A stretch of DNA of 64,000 bases from Christiangramia bathymodioli. GTDB taxonomy: Bacteria; Bacteroidota; Bacteroidia; Flavobacteriales; Flavobacteriaceae. This document shows positions 53,534-62,747 of the stretch, piece after piece. The notes below the pieces were generated by a model. That model worked only from the letters and a program-made list of their open reading frames with translations, searched no databases and was not told where the DNA came from. Within the stretch, counting starts at the first letter, position 1. Each line of letters starts with the position of its first letter. Position numbers and translations under genes: made by a program. The stretch covers positions 1 through 64,000 of the forward strand of contig SRSL01000006.1 of assembly GCA_009735695.1 (NCBI GenBank), in the 5' to 3' direction.

Positions 53534-54085
53534 TTAATTTTTCTCTGGAACCTCCGCATCCCTGTTTACATAAGCTGAAACGCCACGAATAAAATCATTA
53601 ACGATATCCTCCATGATCTTTCTGGCTTCAGAAGTTAACGGGTAAGGTTCAGAATTTATATCGGAGTAGAACGCCCAGTCATTGGTTCCTCCAACAATCT
53701 GAAACGCAGGTGCATCGGGACTCGAAAGCTCTACAATTTCTACGTCGTACCGAATCTTCTCATTTTCAAACCTGAAAGCCACATCGAACATGGCATCCCA
53801 GGTATAGGTGCTTCCATCATCTTCAATACTAAATGCCTCCGGAACAAAAACCTGGTATTCTAAATACTGATCTTTGATCTCTCTTGTTTTGGCTTCCTGA
53901 GTATTAGAAATGGTAAATTCTGCCCACATCTTAGCAGCCAGAAACAACTGCGAATCGGTTTTTCCAGGATATTCCTTAATAACCGAATCTTCAAAGCCAG
54001 CGGTTGACAGCGTAAATTTGTCGGCTACTTTTTGAGCATTTACAATAAATGGAAATAAAAGGCAAATCAATGCAATTCTCATCAT
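53534..54085 (-). CDS. Exported DUF4468-like protein
   Basis: This 183-residue protein has a signal peptide (MMRIALICLLFPFIVNAQKV). The mature part has alternating strands with YPGKTDSQLFLAAKMWAEFT and YLEYQVFVPEAFSIEDDGST, then VAFRFENEKIRYDVEIVEL, resembling DUF4468, a TBP-like periplasmic domain of Bacteroidota. The gene lies 82 bp downstream of the MCE gene, so it could be the last gene of the lipid transport operon. The function is unknown. Confidence 0.55.
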   Translation of the reverse strand: MMRIALICLLFPFIVNAQKVADKFTLSTAGFEDSVIKEYPGKTDSQLFLAAKMWAEFTISNTQEAKTREIKDQYLEYQVFVPEAFSIEDDGSTYTWDAMFDVAFRFENEKIRYDVEIVELSSPDAPAFQIVGGTNDWAFYSDINSEPYPLTSEARKIMEDIVNDFIRGVSAYVNRDAEVPEKN

Positions 54086-54167
54086 CTACGATTTTTGGTT
54101 CTTTCCAAGTTAAGGATTTGACCTTCGGCAGAACGTTAATAATAAGGCAATAGCTGTTAAACTATCT

Positions 54168-55148
54168 TTAATTACCAGCCTTTTTTCGCTCCTGTTTCTC
54201 CAGTTTTCTGAAATATCCGCGAAAAAGCCAGTTATGCCTTAAGGCTTCCATATTCTCATTGAGCTTAACTGAAGACTCCTTGATATTGACCATCGTGGTA
54301 TCTATATTCTGAACCAGCTCCCTGTCTTGTGTAAGATAATGAAGGGCACCTTCTCCTTCCCTGATCTCCTGAAGCATATGATTAACCTGGGCGGTTATAT
54401 CGATGATCTGTAAACTAGCCGAATCCAGGTTCCTTATCAAATGTTCAATTCGATCCCGGGATAACGTATCGCTCAGTAAAGTTCCAGCTGCACTTTCCTT
54501 CATATTGATCCCGGCCAGTTCCCTATTGATCTTTTTCATAGCCCTGCTGGTTTCTGCGCTGGTTTCCTTAAGATTAGCCAGTGTTATCTGAATATCCCTG
54601 GCCAGGGTGGTATCACTTACCAGAACACCGAGCGTTCCCCTGGCTTCTAATATTTTATCTGTTATTTTCAGTAGATCAGAAGTCAACAATGCGGCATTCT
54701 CATTGGTCACGTTAAGCGTGGAAAGCATATCATCTGCACCTATACGGCTATACGTGTCAATGGTATCTCCTGTACTGATAGGATTCAAATCTTCCTGGCC
54801 TGGAAGAATGTTCACCACCATACTGCCCACCAGCCCGTCTGAACCTATAGAGGCAATGGCGTCTCTTTTAATGAATCGCCCTGTTGATTCTTCCACCATC
54901 ATTTGAACAACGATTCTCGAATCGCCAATCATCTCTATTTTGCTCACCGTACCTACATTAATACCCGAGTATCGAACATTATTTCCTATTTGCAAACCAT
55001 TTACATTTTCAAATTCAGCGAAAACTGCCATGTTCCGGGTGAATAGATGCTGCCTGTTTCCAATGAAATACAGCGCCGCGATAAGCATTAATAACCCCAG
55101 GGTCACGAATACCCCTAATCTTATCTTTTGTGAAGTCGATTTTTCCAT
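54168..55148 (-). CDS. mlaD: MCE/MlaD-type lipid transport protein
   Basis: This 326-residue protein has an N-terminal membrane helix (LGVFVTLGLLMLIAALYFIG) and an MCE domain (about 37-115, with VNGLQIGNNVRYSGINVGTV and DGLVGSMVVNILPG), followed by a long coiled-coil region. MCE proteins form hexameric channels that move lipids between membranes. It is encoded 4 bp after the ABC ATPase gene, in the order MlaE, MlaF, MCE. Confidence 0.9.
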   Translation of the reverse strand: MEKSTSQKIRLGVFVTLGLLMLIAALYFIGNRQHLFTRNMAVFAEFENVNGLQIGNNVRYSGINVGTVSKIEMIGDSRIVVQMMVEESTGRFIKRDAIASIGSDGLVGSMVVNILPGQEDLNPISTGDTIDTYSRIGADDMLSTLNVTNENAALLTSDLLKITDKILEARGTLGVLVSDTTLARDIQITLANLKETSAETSRAMKKINRELAGINMKESAAGTLLSDTLSRDRIEHLIRNLDSASLQIIDITAQVNHMLQEIREGEGALHYLTQDRELVQNIDTTMVNIKESSVKLNENMEALRHNWLFRGYFRKLEKQERKKAGN

Positions 55149-55152
55149 GTCT

Positions 55153-55905
55153 TCAAGTTTTAAAGAAGGCTTTCACTTTGGGGTCCTGAGATTTCGATAA
55201 TTCATCAAAAGTGCCTTCCGCATAGTTGATGCCGTCTACCAGAAGAATCATTCTATTTGAAATGACCCGGGCGCAATCCACATCATGAGTAATGATCAAT
55301 GAAGAGGTATTATAGGTTTCCTGAATACTTCTCATTAGCTGAATTATCTCCTTGGAAGTGATAGGATCAAGACCGGTTGTAGGTTCATCGTAAAGTATGA
55401 TCTCAGGCTTCAGAATTAAGGCTCGCGCCAGTGCAATACGCCGTTGCATTCCGCCAGAAAGTTCAGAAGGCATTAGGTCGAGAGTATGTTCCAGACCAAC
55501 ATTTTTAAGAGCTTCCAGCACCAGGCTTTCAGTATCTTCCTGCAAATGAAGCTGTTTTTTATGCCTTCTTAACGGAAATTCAAGATTCTCCCGAACGGTC
55601 ATGGAATCATAAAGTGCGCTTCCCTGGAAGAGAAATCCAATATGAGTTCGAAGCAGATCCAGTTCGGTCCTGCCCAGTACTTCTATATCCTGTTCCTTGA
55701 TCCTGATGATCCCGCTATCGGCCTGCATCAGGCCAACCAGGCATTTTACCATGACCGATTTTCCCGAACCTGATTTACCCATGACCACCAGGTTCTCTCC
55801 TTCGAACAGCTTCAGATTAAAACCATTAAGAACATGCTTTTCGCCGAATGATTTTCTCAGGTCTTTAATTTCCAGAATGGGCGCTATGTTTTCTGAATGT
55901 TTCAT
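55153..55905 (-). CDS. mlaF: Mla-type ABC transporter ATPase
   Basis: This 250-residue ATPase has the Walker A GKSGSGKSVMVKCLVGL, signature SELSGGMQRRIALARAL, Walker B ILYDEPTTGLDPITS and switch His in LIITHDVD. It powers the lipid-transport complex. Its start overlaps the MlaE stop by one base (TAATG), so they are translationally coupled. Confidence 0.92.
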   Translation of the reverse strand: MKHSENIAPILEIKDLRKSFGEKHVLNGFNLKLFEGENLVVMGKSGSGKSVMVKCLVGLMQADSGIIRIKEQDIEVLGRTELDLLRTHIGFLFQGSALYDSMTVRENLEFPLRRHKKQLHLQEDTESLVLEALKNVGLEHTLDLMPSELSGGMQRRIALARALILKPEIILYDEPTTGLDPITSKEIIQLMRSIQETYNTSSLIITHDVDCARVISNRMILLVDGINYAEGTFDELSKSQDPKVKAFFKT

Positions 55906-56681
55906 TATCCATAAAATATATCGGTCACAAAAACCGCGATAAAGTCGATCACGAATAGTAACATAGAGGTATATACTACGGCCTCATTAGAGGCTTCCCC
56001 CACTCCAACCGTTCCTTTTGAGCAATTATATCCTTTGTAACAGCCCACCAGGCCAATGGCAAATCCGAAGAAAAAAGTCTTTACCGTAGCGGGAATAAGA
56101 TCGGAAAAACTCAGGGCATCAAATACCTGGTTAAAATACAGCACAAAGGATACTTCACCTTTAAGATTTTCTATGATCGCAGATCCCAGTAACGCGATCG
56201 CATCCCCAATTATAACCAGTAGAGGAAGCATAAGCGTGGTCGCAACGATTCGGGTTACCACGAGATATTTAAAGGGATTGGTACCAGAAACTTCCATGGC
56301 GTCTATTTGCTCGGTCACCCGCATGCTTCCTAATTCGGCTCCTATTCCCGAACCGATCTTTCCGGCACAAATAAGCGCGATAATTACTGGTCCAATTTCG
56401 CGAACGATGGATATACTCACCATGGAAGGCATCCACGACTCGGCTCCAAACTGCATGAGCGTTGGTCTTGACTGCAGGGTAAAAACCAGCCCAAGGATAA
56501 AACCGGTAACTCCAACCAACAACAGCGATTTGTTGCCCATTTGGTAACACTGCCTCAGCAGTTCCTTGATTTCAAAAGGTGGTTTAAATACTTCAGTAAA
56601 AAAACGGCCCGTAAATAATACCAGCTCACCAGCCTCCTCAAAAAAGGCCAAAAACTTGTTGTTATTGGCGCTACCTGTCAC
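55905..56681 (-). CDS. mlaE: MlaE-type permease
   Basis: This 258-residue protein with about five membrane helices has the MlaE-family signature GSGIGAELGSMRVTEQIDAM and ESWMPSMVSISIVREIGPVI. The start is GTG. It is the first gene of the operon that supplies ATP-driven lipid movement with the ATPase and MCE protein; no soluble MlaC-like protein is visible here. Confidence 0.92.
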   Translation of the reverse strand: MTGSANNNKFLAFFEEAGELVLFTGRFFTEVFKPPFEIKELLRQCYQMGNKSLLLVGVTGFILGLVFTLQSRPTLMQFGAESWMPSMVSISIVREIGPVIIALICAGKIGSGIGAELGSMRVTEQIDAMEVSGTNPFKYLVVTRIVATTLMLPLLVIIGDAIALLGSAIIENLKGEVSFVLYFNQVFDALSFSDLIPATVKTFFFGFAIGLVGCYKGYNCSKGTVGVGEASNEAVVYTSMLLFVIDFIAVFVTDIFYG

Positions 56682-56929
56682 CTTCGTACTGATTAAAGTA
56701 TTAAATATAAACAGAAAGCTACAGAGGTCAATAACCTGTATTACAGTTTGTTATGCAAAGTAAAGAATATTTCGTGTTATATGCTGATTTCGTGCATTCC
56801 TCTGAACTTTATTCATTAAAGAAAATACAAAAGAGCAGAATTAGCAATGATAATTATCAAGTAATAAGCTTATTTAAAGCTAATAAGCTTTCATAATTGT
56901 AATAATAAAAAAATGAAAAGCAGGGTTTA

Positions 56930-57271
56930 TTAACTTTTCCAAAGGGAAGACCAGCCGCCACCATAACTTTTTTCAACTTTTCCTCGAACCGATGCAAAAA
57001 TCAGGACCAGAACTCCTACCCCTATATCGCTTATTATGGCAATTGTACTATCATATCCCAGGATCCAGGGCGCAACCAGTAACCAGATGCCAATTGGGTA
57101 ATTCCATTTTCTTACGACCCGTGTTGCTTCCCAGATGGCTACCACGGAAAATGTTATGATAATTGGTCCCGCAATATGTCCATTATCAGCGGCTGCAGAT
57201 GAATACTGAAAAATTCCAGGAGCTATCATCAGCCATAATCCTAATAAAACATTGATTATTCTCGCCCACAT
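56930..57271 (-). CDS. SPW-repeat small membrane protein
   Basis: This 113-residue, four-helix protein has two SPW-like repeats: INVLLGLWLMIAPGIFQYSS and NYPIGIWLLVAPWILGYDST. It is encoded 2 bp after the VKOR-like gene. It corresponds to the SPW flank of the fused protein at 44.8-46.3 kb. The function is unknown. Confidence 0.8.
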   Translation of the reverse strand: MWARIINVLLGLWLMIAPGIFQYSSAAADNGHIAGPIIITFSVVAIWEATRVVRKWNYPIGIWLLVAPWILGYDSTIAIISDIGVGVLVLIFASVRGKVEKSYGGGWSSLWKS

Positions 57272-57273
57272 AC

Positions 57274-57837
57274 TTATTCTACTTTTTTAATTTCAGATGA
57301 AGAACCCCAGAAAACTTTCCAGGTTGATGCCTCAGATTTGTGAACTTTTTTCATGAATTGCAGACTGGCCAGCATCTCATCCATGGCAGGGCCAATCATG
57401 GCTATTGAAATTACCGCTGATGCCAGGCATAAGGTACACCAGGCCGAAAATAATACCGGCTGAAAAACTACCAGCATAACGCTTACAAAACCAAGCGGGC
57501 CAACGGCCAAACCAAACACGATCACGATCCACGGCATTTTTTTCCATCTACCTGTACCGCCAATTATTCCGGTAACGGCATCTACCAAATACCCGAATGC
57601 TCCAAGGGCAGCATCTGGGATTGGCAGCACGTGCGATACTTTGGAATTCAGGATCGTAACACTTCCGTCTCCAAAGAAAGGCTCCCATACGCTATCAATG
57701 ACCTCAAATTGGTACAGAGACAAATAGCCGGCAATAAAAAAGCCGATCATCGCCAGAACAACGATAGGTATACGTTCAGACCAGGATGCTGGATTATAGT
57801 CCCACCCTGGCGGTATTAAATGGTTCTTATCCGTCAT
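57274..57837 (-). CDS. VKOR-like membrane protein
   Basis: This 187-residue protein begins MTDKNHLIPPGWDYNPASWS and has four helices with FSAWCTLCLASAVISIAMIG (CxxC). It matches the VKOR part of the 506-residue fusion, including PPGW-YNP-SW and VLNS-like segments. The loop cysteine pair is not visible (GDGSVTILNSKVSHVLP). It overlaps the epimerase gene by 11 bp and is followed by the SPW gene, so the trio is one operon. Confidence 0.78.
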   Translation of the reverse strand: MTDKNHLIPPGWDYNPASWSERIPIVVLAMIGFFIAGYLSLYQFEVIDSVWEPFFGDGSVTILNSKVSHVLPIPDAALGAFGYLVDAVTGIIGGTGRWKKMPWIVIVFGLAVGPLGFVSVMLVVFQPVLFSAWCTLCLASAVISIAMIGPAMDEMLASLQFMKKVHKSEASTWKVFWGSSSEIKKVE

Positions 57838-58909
57838 AATCCAAATCGTTTTCCTTATACCATGCTTTTGGATCCTTCTTCAAATTAGCGATCATTTCCG
57901 GTATAGTATCCATAATTCGGTGAGTGGGTTCCCAACCCAGTACTTCCTTGGCCCGGCTGATATCCAGTTCGTAATGATCATCAGCTCTATCTATCATCCA
58001 TGGTTTGATGAATGGGTCACCTATCAGGTTTCTAGTCCAGGCACCGGCTTTGGCTATAGATTTCGGCATTTCATAGGTTTCCCATTCCTTGCCATGCAAA
58101 TTCTTTCCTATCGCATTCTGTAATTCCTGGTAGGTAGGAGAACTTGGCTCTCCTATATTAATAGCGATTTCATGAGGAAGTTCCTTTCTTTTGTCAACCG
58201 TTTTCAGAATGGCGTCCAGCACATCATCCAGATGTACAAAAACGTCGCCATGGTCAAGATCTCCAGAATAAAAATGACTGATCAGTTCCTTTTCGTAAAT
58301 ACGCTTGATCTGCTGACTGATTGGAATAGAATGGCATTGTTCGTCATATACCCCGGCAATCCTTAGAAATACAGTGTCAATATCACCATTATTCTCTCTG
58401 ATTAGCTCCTCTGTTTGAATCTTGGAATCAGGATAACCCCAGTTAGCTTCTACCGGACAGTCTTCATCGATTTTTCTACCTGGTTCCGTTGGTTTATAAA
58501 TCAAATTAGAGCTGGCATAGATAAACTGGTCTACTTCGAAATCCTGTAATTGCCTTAGAAACTTCCTGGTTCCTTTTATGTTGATCTCTTCATATCCCGG
58601 GCTTTCCTTGGTATTGAAACTATAGAAGGCTGCCAGGTGTATTACCGCAGCGATCTTATTTCCGTAGCCATATCTAATTCGTTCCATGGCCGCATCTATT
58701 GCCTTCTCATCAGTAATATCAAAATTAACACATTCTGCCTGCAGTGGCGGATATGGAGGGCCAAGCCTGTCCAATCCAACAACACGGTAATTTTTAGCTA
58801 ATTTTTCAATTAATGGAAATCCAACCAGACCACTGCTCCCACTAATGATCACAGTCTCCTTTTTCTCATTTCTAGCCCCATGCTCAGGATGTTCAATTAT
58901 CTCGTCCAT
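57827..58909 (-). CDS. NAD-dependent epimerase/dehydratase
   Basis: This 360-residue extended SDR has the cofactor loop VIISGSSGLVGFPLIEKLAK near residue 20 and HLAAFYSF. The usual catalytic YxxxK is less clear (WGYPDSKIQTEEL gives Y and K near 170). A C-terminal KEVLGWEPTHRIMDTIPEMI fits this family. The substrate is probably a nucleotide sugar or other cofactor-linked metabolite. It leads the operon with the VKOR-like and SPW genes. Confidence 0.83.
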   Translation of the reverse strand: MDEIIEHPEHGARNEKKETVIISGSSGLVGFPLIEKLAKNYRVVGLDRLGPPYPPLQAECVNFDITDEKAIDAAMERIRYGYGNKIAAVIHLAAFYSFNTKESPGYEEINIKGTRKFLRQLQDFEVDQFIYASSNLIYKPTEPGRKIDEDCPVEANWGYPDSKIQTEELIRENNGDIDTVFLRIAGVYDEQCHSIPISQQIKRIYEKELISHFYSGDLDHGDVFVHLDDVLDAILKTVDKRKELPHEIAINIGEPSSPTYQELQNAIGKNLHGKEWETYEMPKSIAKAGAWTRNLIGDPFIKPWMIDRADDHYELDISRAKEVLGWEPTHRIMDTIPEMIANLKKDPKAWYKENDLDYDG

Positions 58910-59122
58910 AAATAAATTATTCGGTTGGTTTACTTACAATTTAAATATTTCGAGAAGTCGCACCAAGTTATTGGGAATCTACCTGCCTCAATTAACCAAA
59001 CTTTATAAAATGCCAGCAGTTTTGCTGGATTTGAACAGTATAAGGGGCTTTATGAAAGTTAAATTTTCGCTAATCGATTTAAAGCCCTTCAGGCTTTTAG
59101 TATTTTGAAGAAAATTGTCACT

Positions 59123-60067
59123 ATGAAATACTTAGGAAACACCAGTCTTGAAACTTCGCCTATCATCTTCGGCGGAAACGTATTTGGCTGGACAGTTAAT
59201 GAAAAGGAATCGTTTGATCTTCTGGATAGAATTCTCGATATGGGGATTAATCATATAGATTCTGCCGATGTATATTCTCGCTGGGCCGATGGAAACTCGG
59301 GAGGAGAATCGGAACGGATCCTTGGAAAATATTTTCAGCAGCGCGGAAGACCGGATAACCTGATCCTAGCTACCAAGGTAGGCTCCAGCATGCAGCAGGG
59401 TGGCGAGAAGGACATTTCCAGGCAACATATTATGAAAGCGGTAGAAGATTCCTTAAAACGGCTTAAAACCGATCATATAGATCTTTATTATACGCATTGG
59501 GATGATAACGAGACACCGGTAGAAGAAACACTTGGTGCTTACCAACAACTGATCAAAGAGGGAAAGGTACGCTACATTGGCGCTTCGAACCTTTCCGCAG
59601 AAAGGCTACGGGAATCCCTGGATGCAGCTAAAAACTCTGACCTTCCTAAATATGAAGTATTTCAGCCCGAATACAATCTTGTTCAAAGAGAAAAGTTTGA
59701 AAATGAGATCAGGGATATTTGTATGGAAAATGATCTTGGAGTAGCTAGTTATTTCTCTCTGGCAAGTGGTTTCTTAACCGGCAAATACGAATCGGTTGAA
59801 GATGTAAAAGGCACAGACCGGGAAATGTTCTTAAAGGATTATTTTGACGATCGTGGTAAAGATGTCCTTACTGCCCTGAAAGATATCTCCAAACAACGCA
59901 ACCTTCCACCGGCGGCGATAGCTTTACGCTGGATCATGCAACGGCCAGGGATAACAGCTCCAATTGCGAGTGTATCCAAAAAGGAACATTTAAAATCCTT
60001 TGAACATGCCATGAAGCTTGAACTTAGCGATGAGGAGATGAGCATTTTGAATATGGCAAGCGAATAA
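59123..60067 (+). CDS. Aldo/keto reductase
   Basis: The ATG at 59123 (MKYLGNTSLETSPIIFGGNV) is preferred over an upstream TTG, because reductases begin this way. The protein has about 314 residues: a TIM barrel with DSADVYSRWADGNSGGESER (Asp and Tyr), TKVGSSMQQGGEKD, DLYYTHWDD (His) and SYFSLASGFLTGKYE. NADPH-dependent aldehyde reduction is expected; it may detoxify carbonyls. A terminator follows the gene. Confidence 0.9.
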   Translation: MKYLGNTSLETSPIIFGGNVFGWTVNEKESFDLLDRILDMGINHIDSADVYSRWADGNSGGESERILGKYFQQRGRPDNLILATKVGSSMQQGGEKDISRQHIMKAVEDSLKRLKTDHIDLYYTHWDDNETPVEETLGAYQQLIKEGKVRYIGASNLSAERLRESLDAAKNSDLPKYEVFQPEYNLVQREKFENEIRDICMENDLGVASYFSLASGFLTGKYESVEDVKGTDREMFLKDYFDDRGKDVLTALKDISKQRNLPPAAIALRWIMQRPGITAPIASVSKKEHLKSFEHAMKLELSDEEMSILNMASE

Positions 60068-60072
60068 AAAAG

Positions 60073-60095
60073 AAGCCTCCGTTTGGAGGCTTTTT
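60073..60095. terminator. Bidirectional terminator between AKR and DUF6515 genes
   Basis: The stem GCCTCC/GGAGGC has a GTTT loop, flanked by A-rich and T-rich runs on both sides, so it can stop transcripts from both convergent genes. Confidence 0.85.
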
Positions 60096-61151
60096 CTATT
60101 CTTCTTCTCGAACGTCAACTACTTCATACATGTTCTTGCCATCTACCTGTACTGGCTGGTAATAGGTTTCACCATATTTTACAAAGGTCTGTTCACCAAC
60201 CCTGACTTCTTCGGCTCCTTCGGGTAAATTAGGAACAATGGTTCCGGCAGTTGGAGGCACCACCCTATACATTTCACCATCTTTTTCATAATAAGCACCA
60301 CCGTAATAATAATTATTGGTGGTTTCATTTACCTGCACCGTCTGGGCCTCACTGGGAAGTTCTTTTACTTCGGCACCAACAGGGGCCTGCACGACCCGGT
60401 AGCCATCATCTTCTTCTATGTAGTAAGTTCCACGGTCATAATGATATCGCTCATTTTCGATACTAATGATGATCGCGGTAGTAGCTAAACTGGTCACAAA
60501 ATATCCCCATGGATGCCAGTAAGGACCCCAGTAAAAAGGTCGGAATGGATGGTAGTAATAGGGCCAATAGGTGTAAAATCTGAATCCTCCAAAGATGTAA
60601 GGCGGCCTGATATAGACTCTTGAACTACGTCGCACCTGTGTATTCCTGATATTGATATCCCGGCTGTTATCGATATTAATATTGATTCGGTCACCGCTAT
60701 TATCAATATCGATCTTATCCCTTCCGCCTGGATTTCGGTCTCCGGGATTTCTGTCTCCAGGATTACGATCTCCGGGATTACGATCTCCGGGACGATCTTT
60801 GTTACTATTTTCCCTGCCTGTGGTGGGTCTTGTTGTTGGCGGGCGTTTGATTTCAGACCTGTCCAGTTTTTTATCCCTGCTAATGTCCCTTGACGGCATG
60901 CGGTTAGTACTGGCTTTTACGGCTCCTCCGTTGATGGATCGGTTGGAAGGTCTTGACATATTTCGTGTATTAACATTCCCTGTTGGTCTCGAAGGAGCGG
61001 GTCTGGCAACCGGCCTTGACATTTGCGGTCTACCACCTCTGCCACCTCTGTTAATTCGTTGCGCCTGCAACTCCTCTAAAGGTAACAACAGGCACAAAAG
61101 AACAATTAAGAGGATTATGAACGGATATCGTGTATATACTGCTGATTTCAT
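60096..61151 (-). CDS. DUF6515 exported protein with GDRNP repeats
   Basis: This 351-residue protein has a signal-anchor segment, then a basic Arg/Pro/Asn-rich low-complexity region with GDRNPGDRNP tandem repeats near residues 120-145. A hydrophobic/aromatic stretch (FRFYTYWPYYYHPFRPFYWG) and the DUF6515 domain, with GTYYIEEDDGYRVVQAPVGA and a repeated YRVVPPTAGTIV half, follow. Predicted cell-surface or periplasmic; the role is unknown. It overlaps the DUF2092 gene by 4 bp. Confidence 0.8.
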   Translation of the reverse strand: MKSAVYTRYPFIILLIVLLCLLLPLEELQAQRINRGGRGGRPQMSRPVARPAPSRPTGNVNTRNMSRPSNRSINGGAVKASTNRMPSRDISRDKKLDRSEIKRPPTTRPTTGRENSNKDRPGDRNPGDRNPGDRNPGDRNPGGRDKIDIDNSGDRININIDNSRDINIRNTQVRRSSRVYIRPPYIFGGFRFYTYWPYYYHPFRPFYWGPYWHPWGYFVTSLATTAIIISIENERYHYDRGTYYIEEDDGYRVVQAPVGAEVKELPSEAQTVQVNETTNNYYYGGAYYEKDGEMYRVVPPTAGTIVPNLPEGAEEVRVGEQTFVKYGETYYQPVQVDGKNMYEVVDVREEE

Positions 61152-61906
61152 TTTTCAGATTTTAAATCATTCCTTGCATAACTTTTTGTAGCCATGATGG
61201 CAATGTTCTTCGCTGTTGGCGGAGGTACAAAAGAGAACATTTCTACCGGCAAAACGGGATTGATCTGCCAGTTCGTAAAATTCACCTCGTACTGTTTGTT
61301 TTGATCATCCTTTTGAAGGATCAGGAATCGTTCGGGAAGAAAAAAAGCATCGTTGGCAATCCAAAGTTGGACGTTCGTGTTTTCGTTCGAAGCCAGGATA
61401 TGAAAGCACGGAACACCATCTACCGGTTTTTCACCCAGGAACTGAATATGATCAAAATTCTCCAGCAACAGGTCTACGAATCCGGGGAAGAAAATATCTG
61501 CAGCTGGAAATTCAATATCGAAATTCCTGTTGATCTGGTCCATCATGTCCACGATATTCGAAGGAGCATCTACTACCGAATAGTTGTCCTCGCTAAACGA
61601 ATAATACACCAGGGATTCCCCATTATACCAGTAAGTCTTGTGACCAGTGGATCCGTTTACCTGAACGTGCATTTTATCAGGGCCCAACATATAAACCTGA
61701 TCACTGGAAAATTCTTTAACCAGGCCGTACTTGCTTTTAGAGACATCCTGGGAAATTTCAGCAGTAAAACTTACCGATTCCATCCCGCCTATGACCTCTG
61801 CCATACGATCGAGAATTCTTACCGCGGCTGTATCCAGGCTGGAAGATTCCTGCGAGGACATGCTCAGCCCCATTAAGAGACAGAGAAGCATTAGCTGTTT
61901 TTTCAT
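61148..61906 (-). CDS. DUF2092 lipoprotein-carrier-like exported protein
   Basis: This 252-residue protein has a signal peptide (MKKQLMLLCLLMGLSMSSQ) and a LolA/LolB-like fold: SFTAEISQDVSKSKYGLVKE, YWYNGESLVYYSF and NVQLWIANDAFFLPERFLIL. DUF2092 proteins are distant LolA relatives and may bind lipids or surface components. It is probably co-transcribed with DUF6515 through the 4-bp overlap. Confidence 0.8.
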   Translation of the reverse strand: MKKQLMLLCLLMGLSMSSQESSSLDTAAVRILDRMAEVIGGMESVSFTAEISQDVSKSKYGLVKEFSSDQVYMLGPDKMHVQVNGSTGHKTYWYNGESLVYYSFSEDNYSVVDAPSNIVDMMDQINRNFDIEFPAADIFFPGFVDLLLENFDHIQFLGEKPVDGVPCFHILASNENTNVQLWIANDAFFLPERFLILQKDDQNKQYEVNFTNWQINPVLPVEMFSFVPPPTAKNIAIMATKSYARNDLKSEK

Positions 61907-62018
61907 AGTAGTTAATTAAATCTTTCCGCTAAAAGTAGGCTGGTAAACAGCTTTCTTAACCGGAAATCTGTTATTGAAATAATACCATCATAAATATAAA
62001 CAACTAATTTTTAAGTAT

Positions 62019-62615
62019 TTACAGGTTTTCGATTTCCCGGTATTCTTTAACATTTAAGCCCTTTCCGAATTTCACTAATAACTTCATGGCCTGGTCTCGC
62101 GGAATATGGTGATAAATACATTTTGATTCGGCAATTAGGATTATTTCGCCATTGTTTATTTCCGGGGCATCCGGGATAAAAATGCTTAGTATCCCGTTTT
62201 CGCTTTTATGAGTGATAAAGCCGATATTAAAAGCATCATCTCTTTTAAACAGAATAGATTTCCAATCATCTTCAGAATTAGAATCTTCTGAAAACAACCT
62301 GAATTTTAGCCTTCTTAAGGCGGGAAAGAGCGTATAGATAGTTTCTTCGAAGGAAGAATTCCATTTTTTCAGTAATCCTCTATGTATCAAATAACCACTT
62401 AGATAGCACAGCAGAATTATAAATATGATAGCGAATACCCCAATGGTAGCAGTACCGAAAATCGTTTCTATACCCAACATGGTCGCGAGTTTATGTACGA
62501 TGGGTCTAACGATTTGAATAGCCTTGATAATGATCACAAAAAAGATCACAATAGGGAATAAAAAAAGCAATCCTCCTACGAATAAGGCGCGAAAAGTAGT
62601 ACTAAAAGGTGACAT
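62019..62615 (-). CDS. DUF502 membrane protein
   Basis: This 198-residue protein has two N-terminal membrane helices (ALFVGGLLFLFPIVIFFVII, IGVFAIIFIILLCYLSGYLI) and a soluble C-terminal half with HKSENGILSIFIPDAPEINN. The order matches the DUF502 family, whose role is unknown. It appears monocistronic. Confidence 0.75.
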   Translation of the reverse strand: MSPFSTTFRALFVGGLLFLFPIVIFFVIIIKAIQIVRPIVHKLATMLGIETIFGTATIGVFAIIFIILLCYLSGYLIHRGLLKKWNSSFEETIYTLFPALRRLKFRLFSEDSNSEDDWKSILFKRDDAFNIGFITHKSENGILSIFIPDAPEINNGEIILIAESKCIYHHIPRDQAMKLLVKFGKGLNVKEYREIENL

Positions 62616-62691
62616 ATTTTTGGCTTGAAGTTTATTCCATTAAGATAAATCAAAAACTTCATTTCCAGAATCCTGCAGATTTTCAGGCAAT

Positions 62692-62722
62692 AAAAAACCC
62701 CCAGCCAAATATGCTGAGGGTG
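62692..62722 (-). terminator. Rho-independent terminator after hisS
   Basis: On the minus strand the stem CCCTCAGC/GCTGGGGG closes with an AT-rich loop (ATATTTG-type) and is followed by a T-run. It would end the hisS transcript before DUF502. Confidence 0.85.
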
Positions 62723-62747
62723 TTATTCAAATTTTCTTCGGGCCTTA

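Noticed and set aside
60730-60795. Short direct repeats resembling a CRISPR array
   Set aside because: The units are 15 bases without unique spacers and encode GDRNP repeats of a protein.
60652-61191. 179-codon plus-strand frame opposite DUF6515
   Set aside because: It reads the low-complexity repeat in reverse (LRSPGL repeats) and overlaps real coding sequence on the other strand.
61301-61876. 191-codon plus-strand frame opposite DUF2092
   Set aside because: It is antisense to a gene with a clear signal peptide and domain; no family features.
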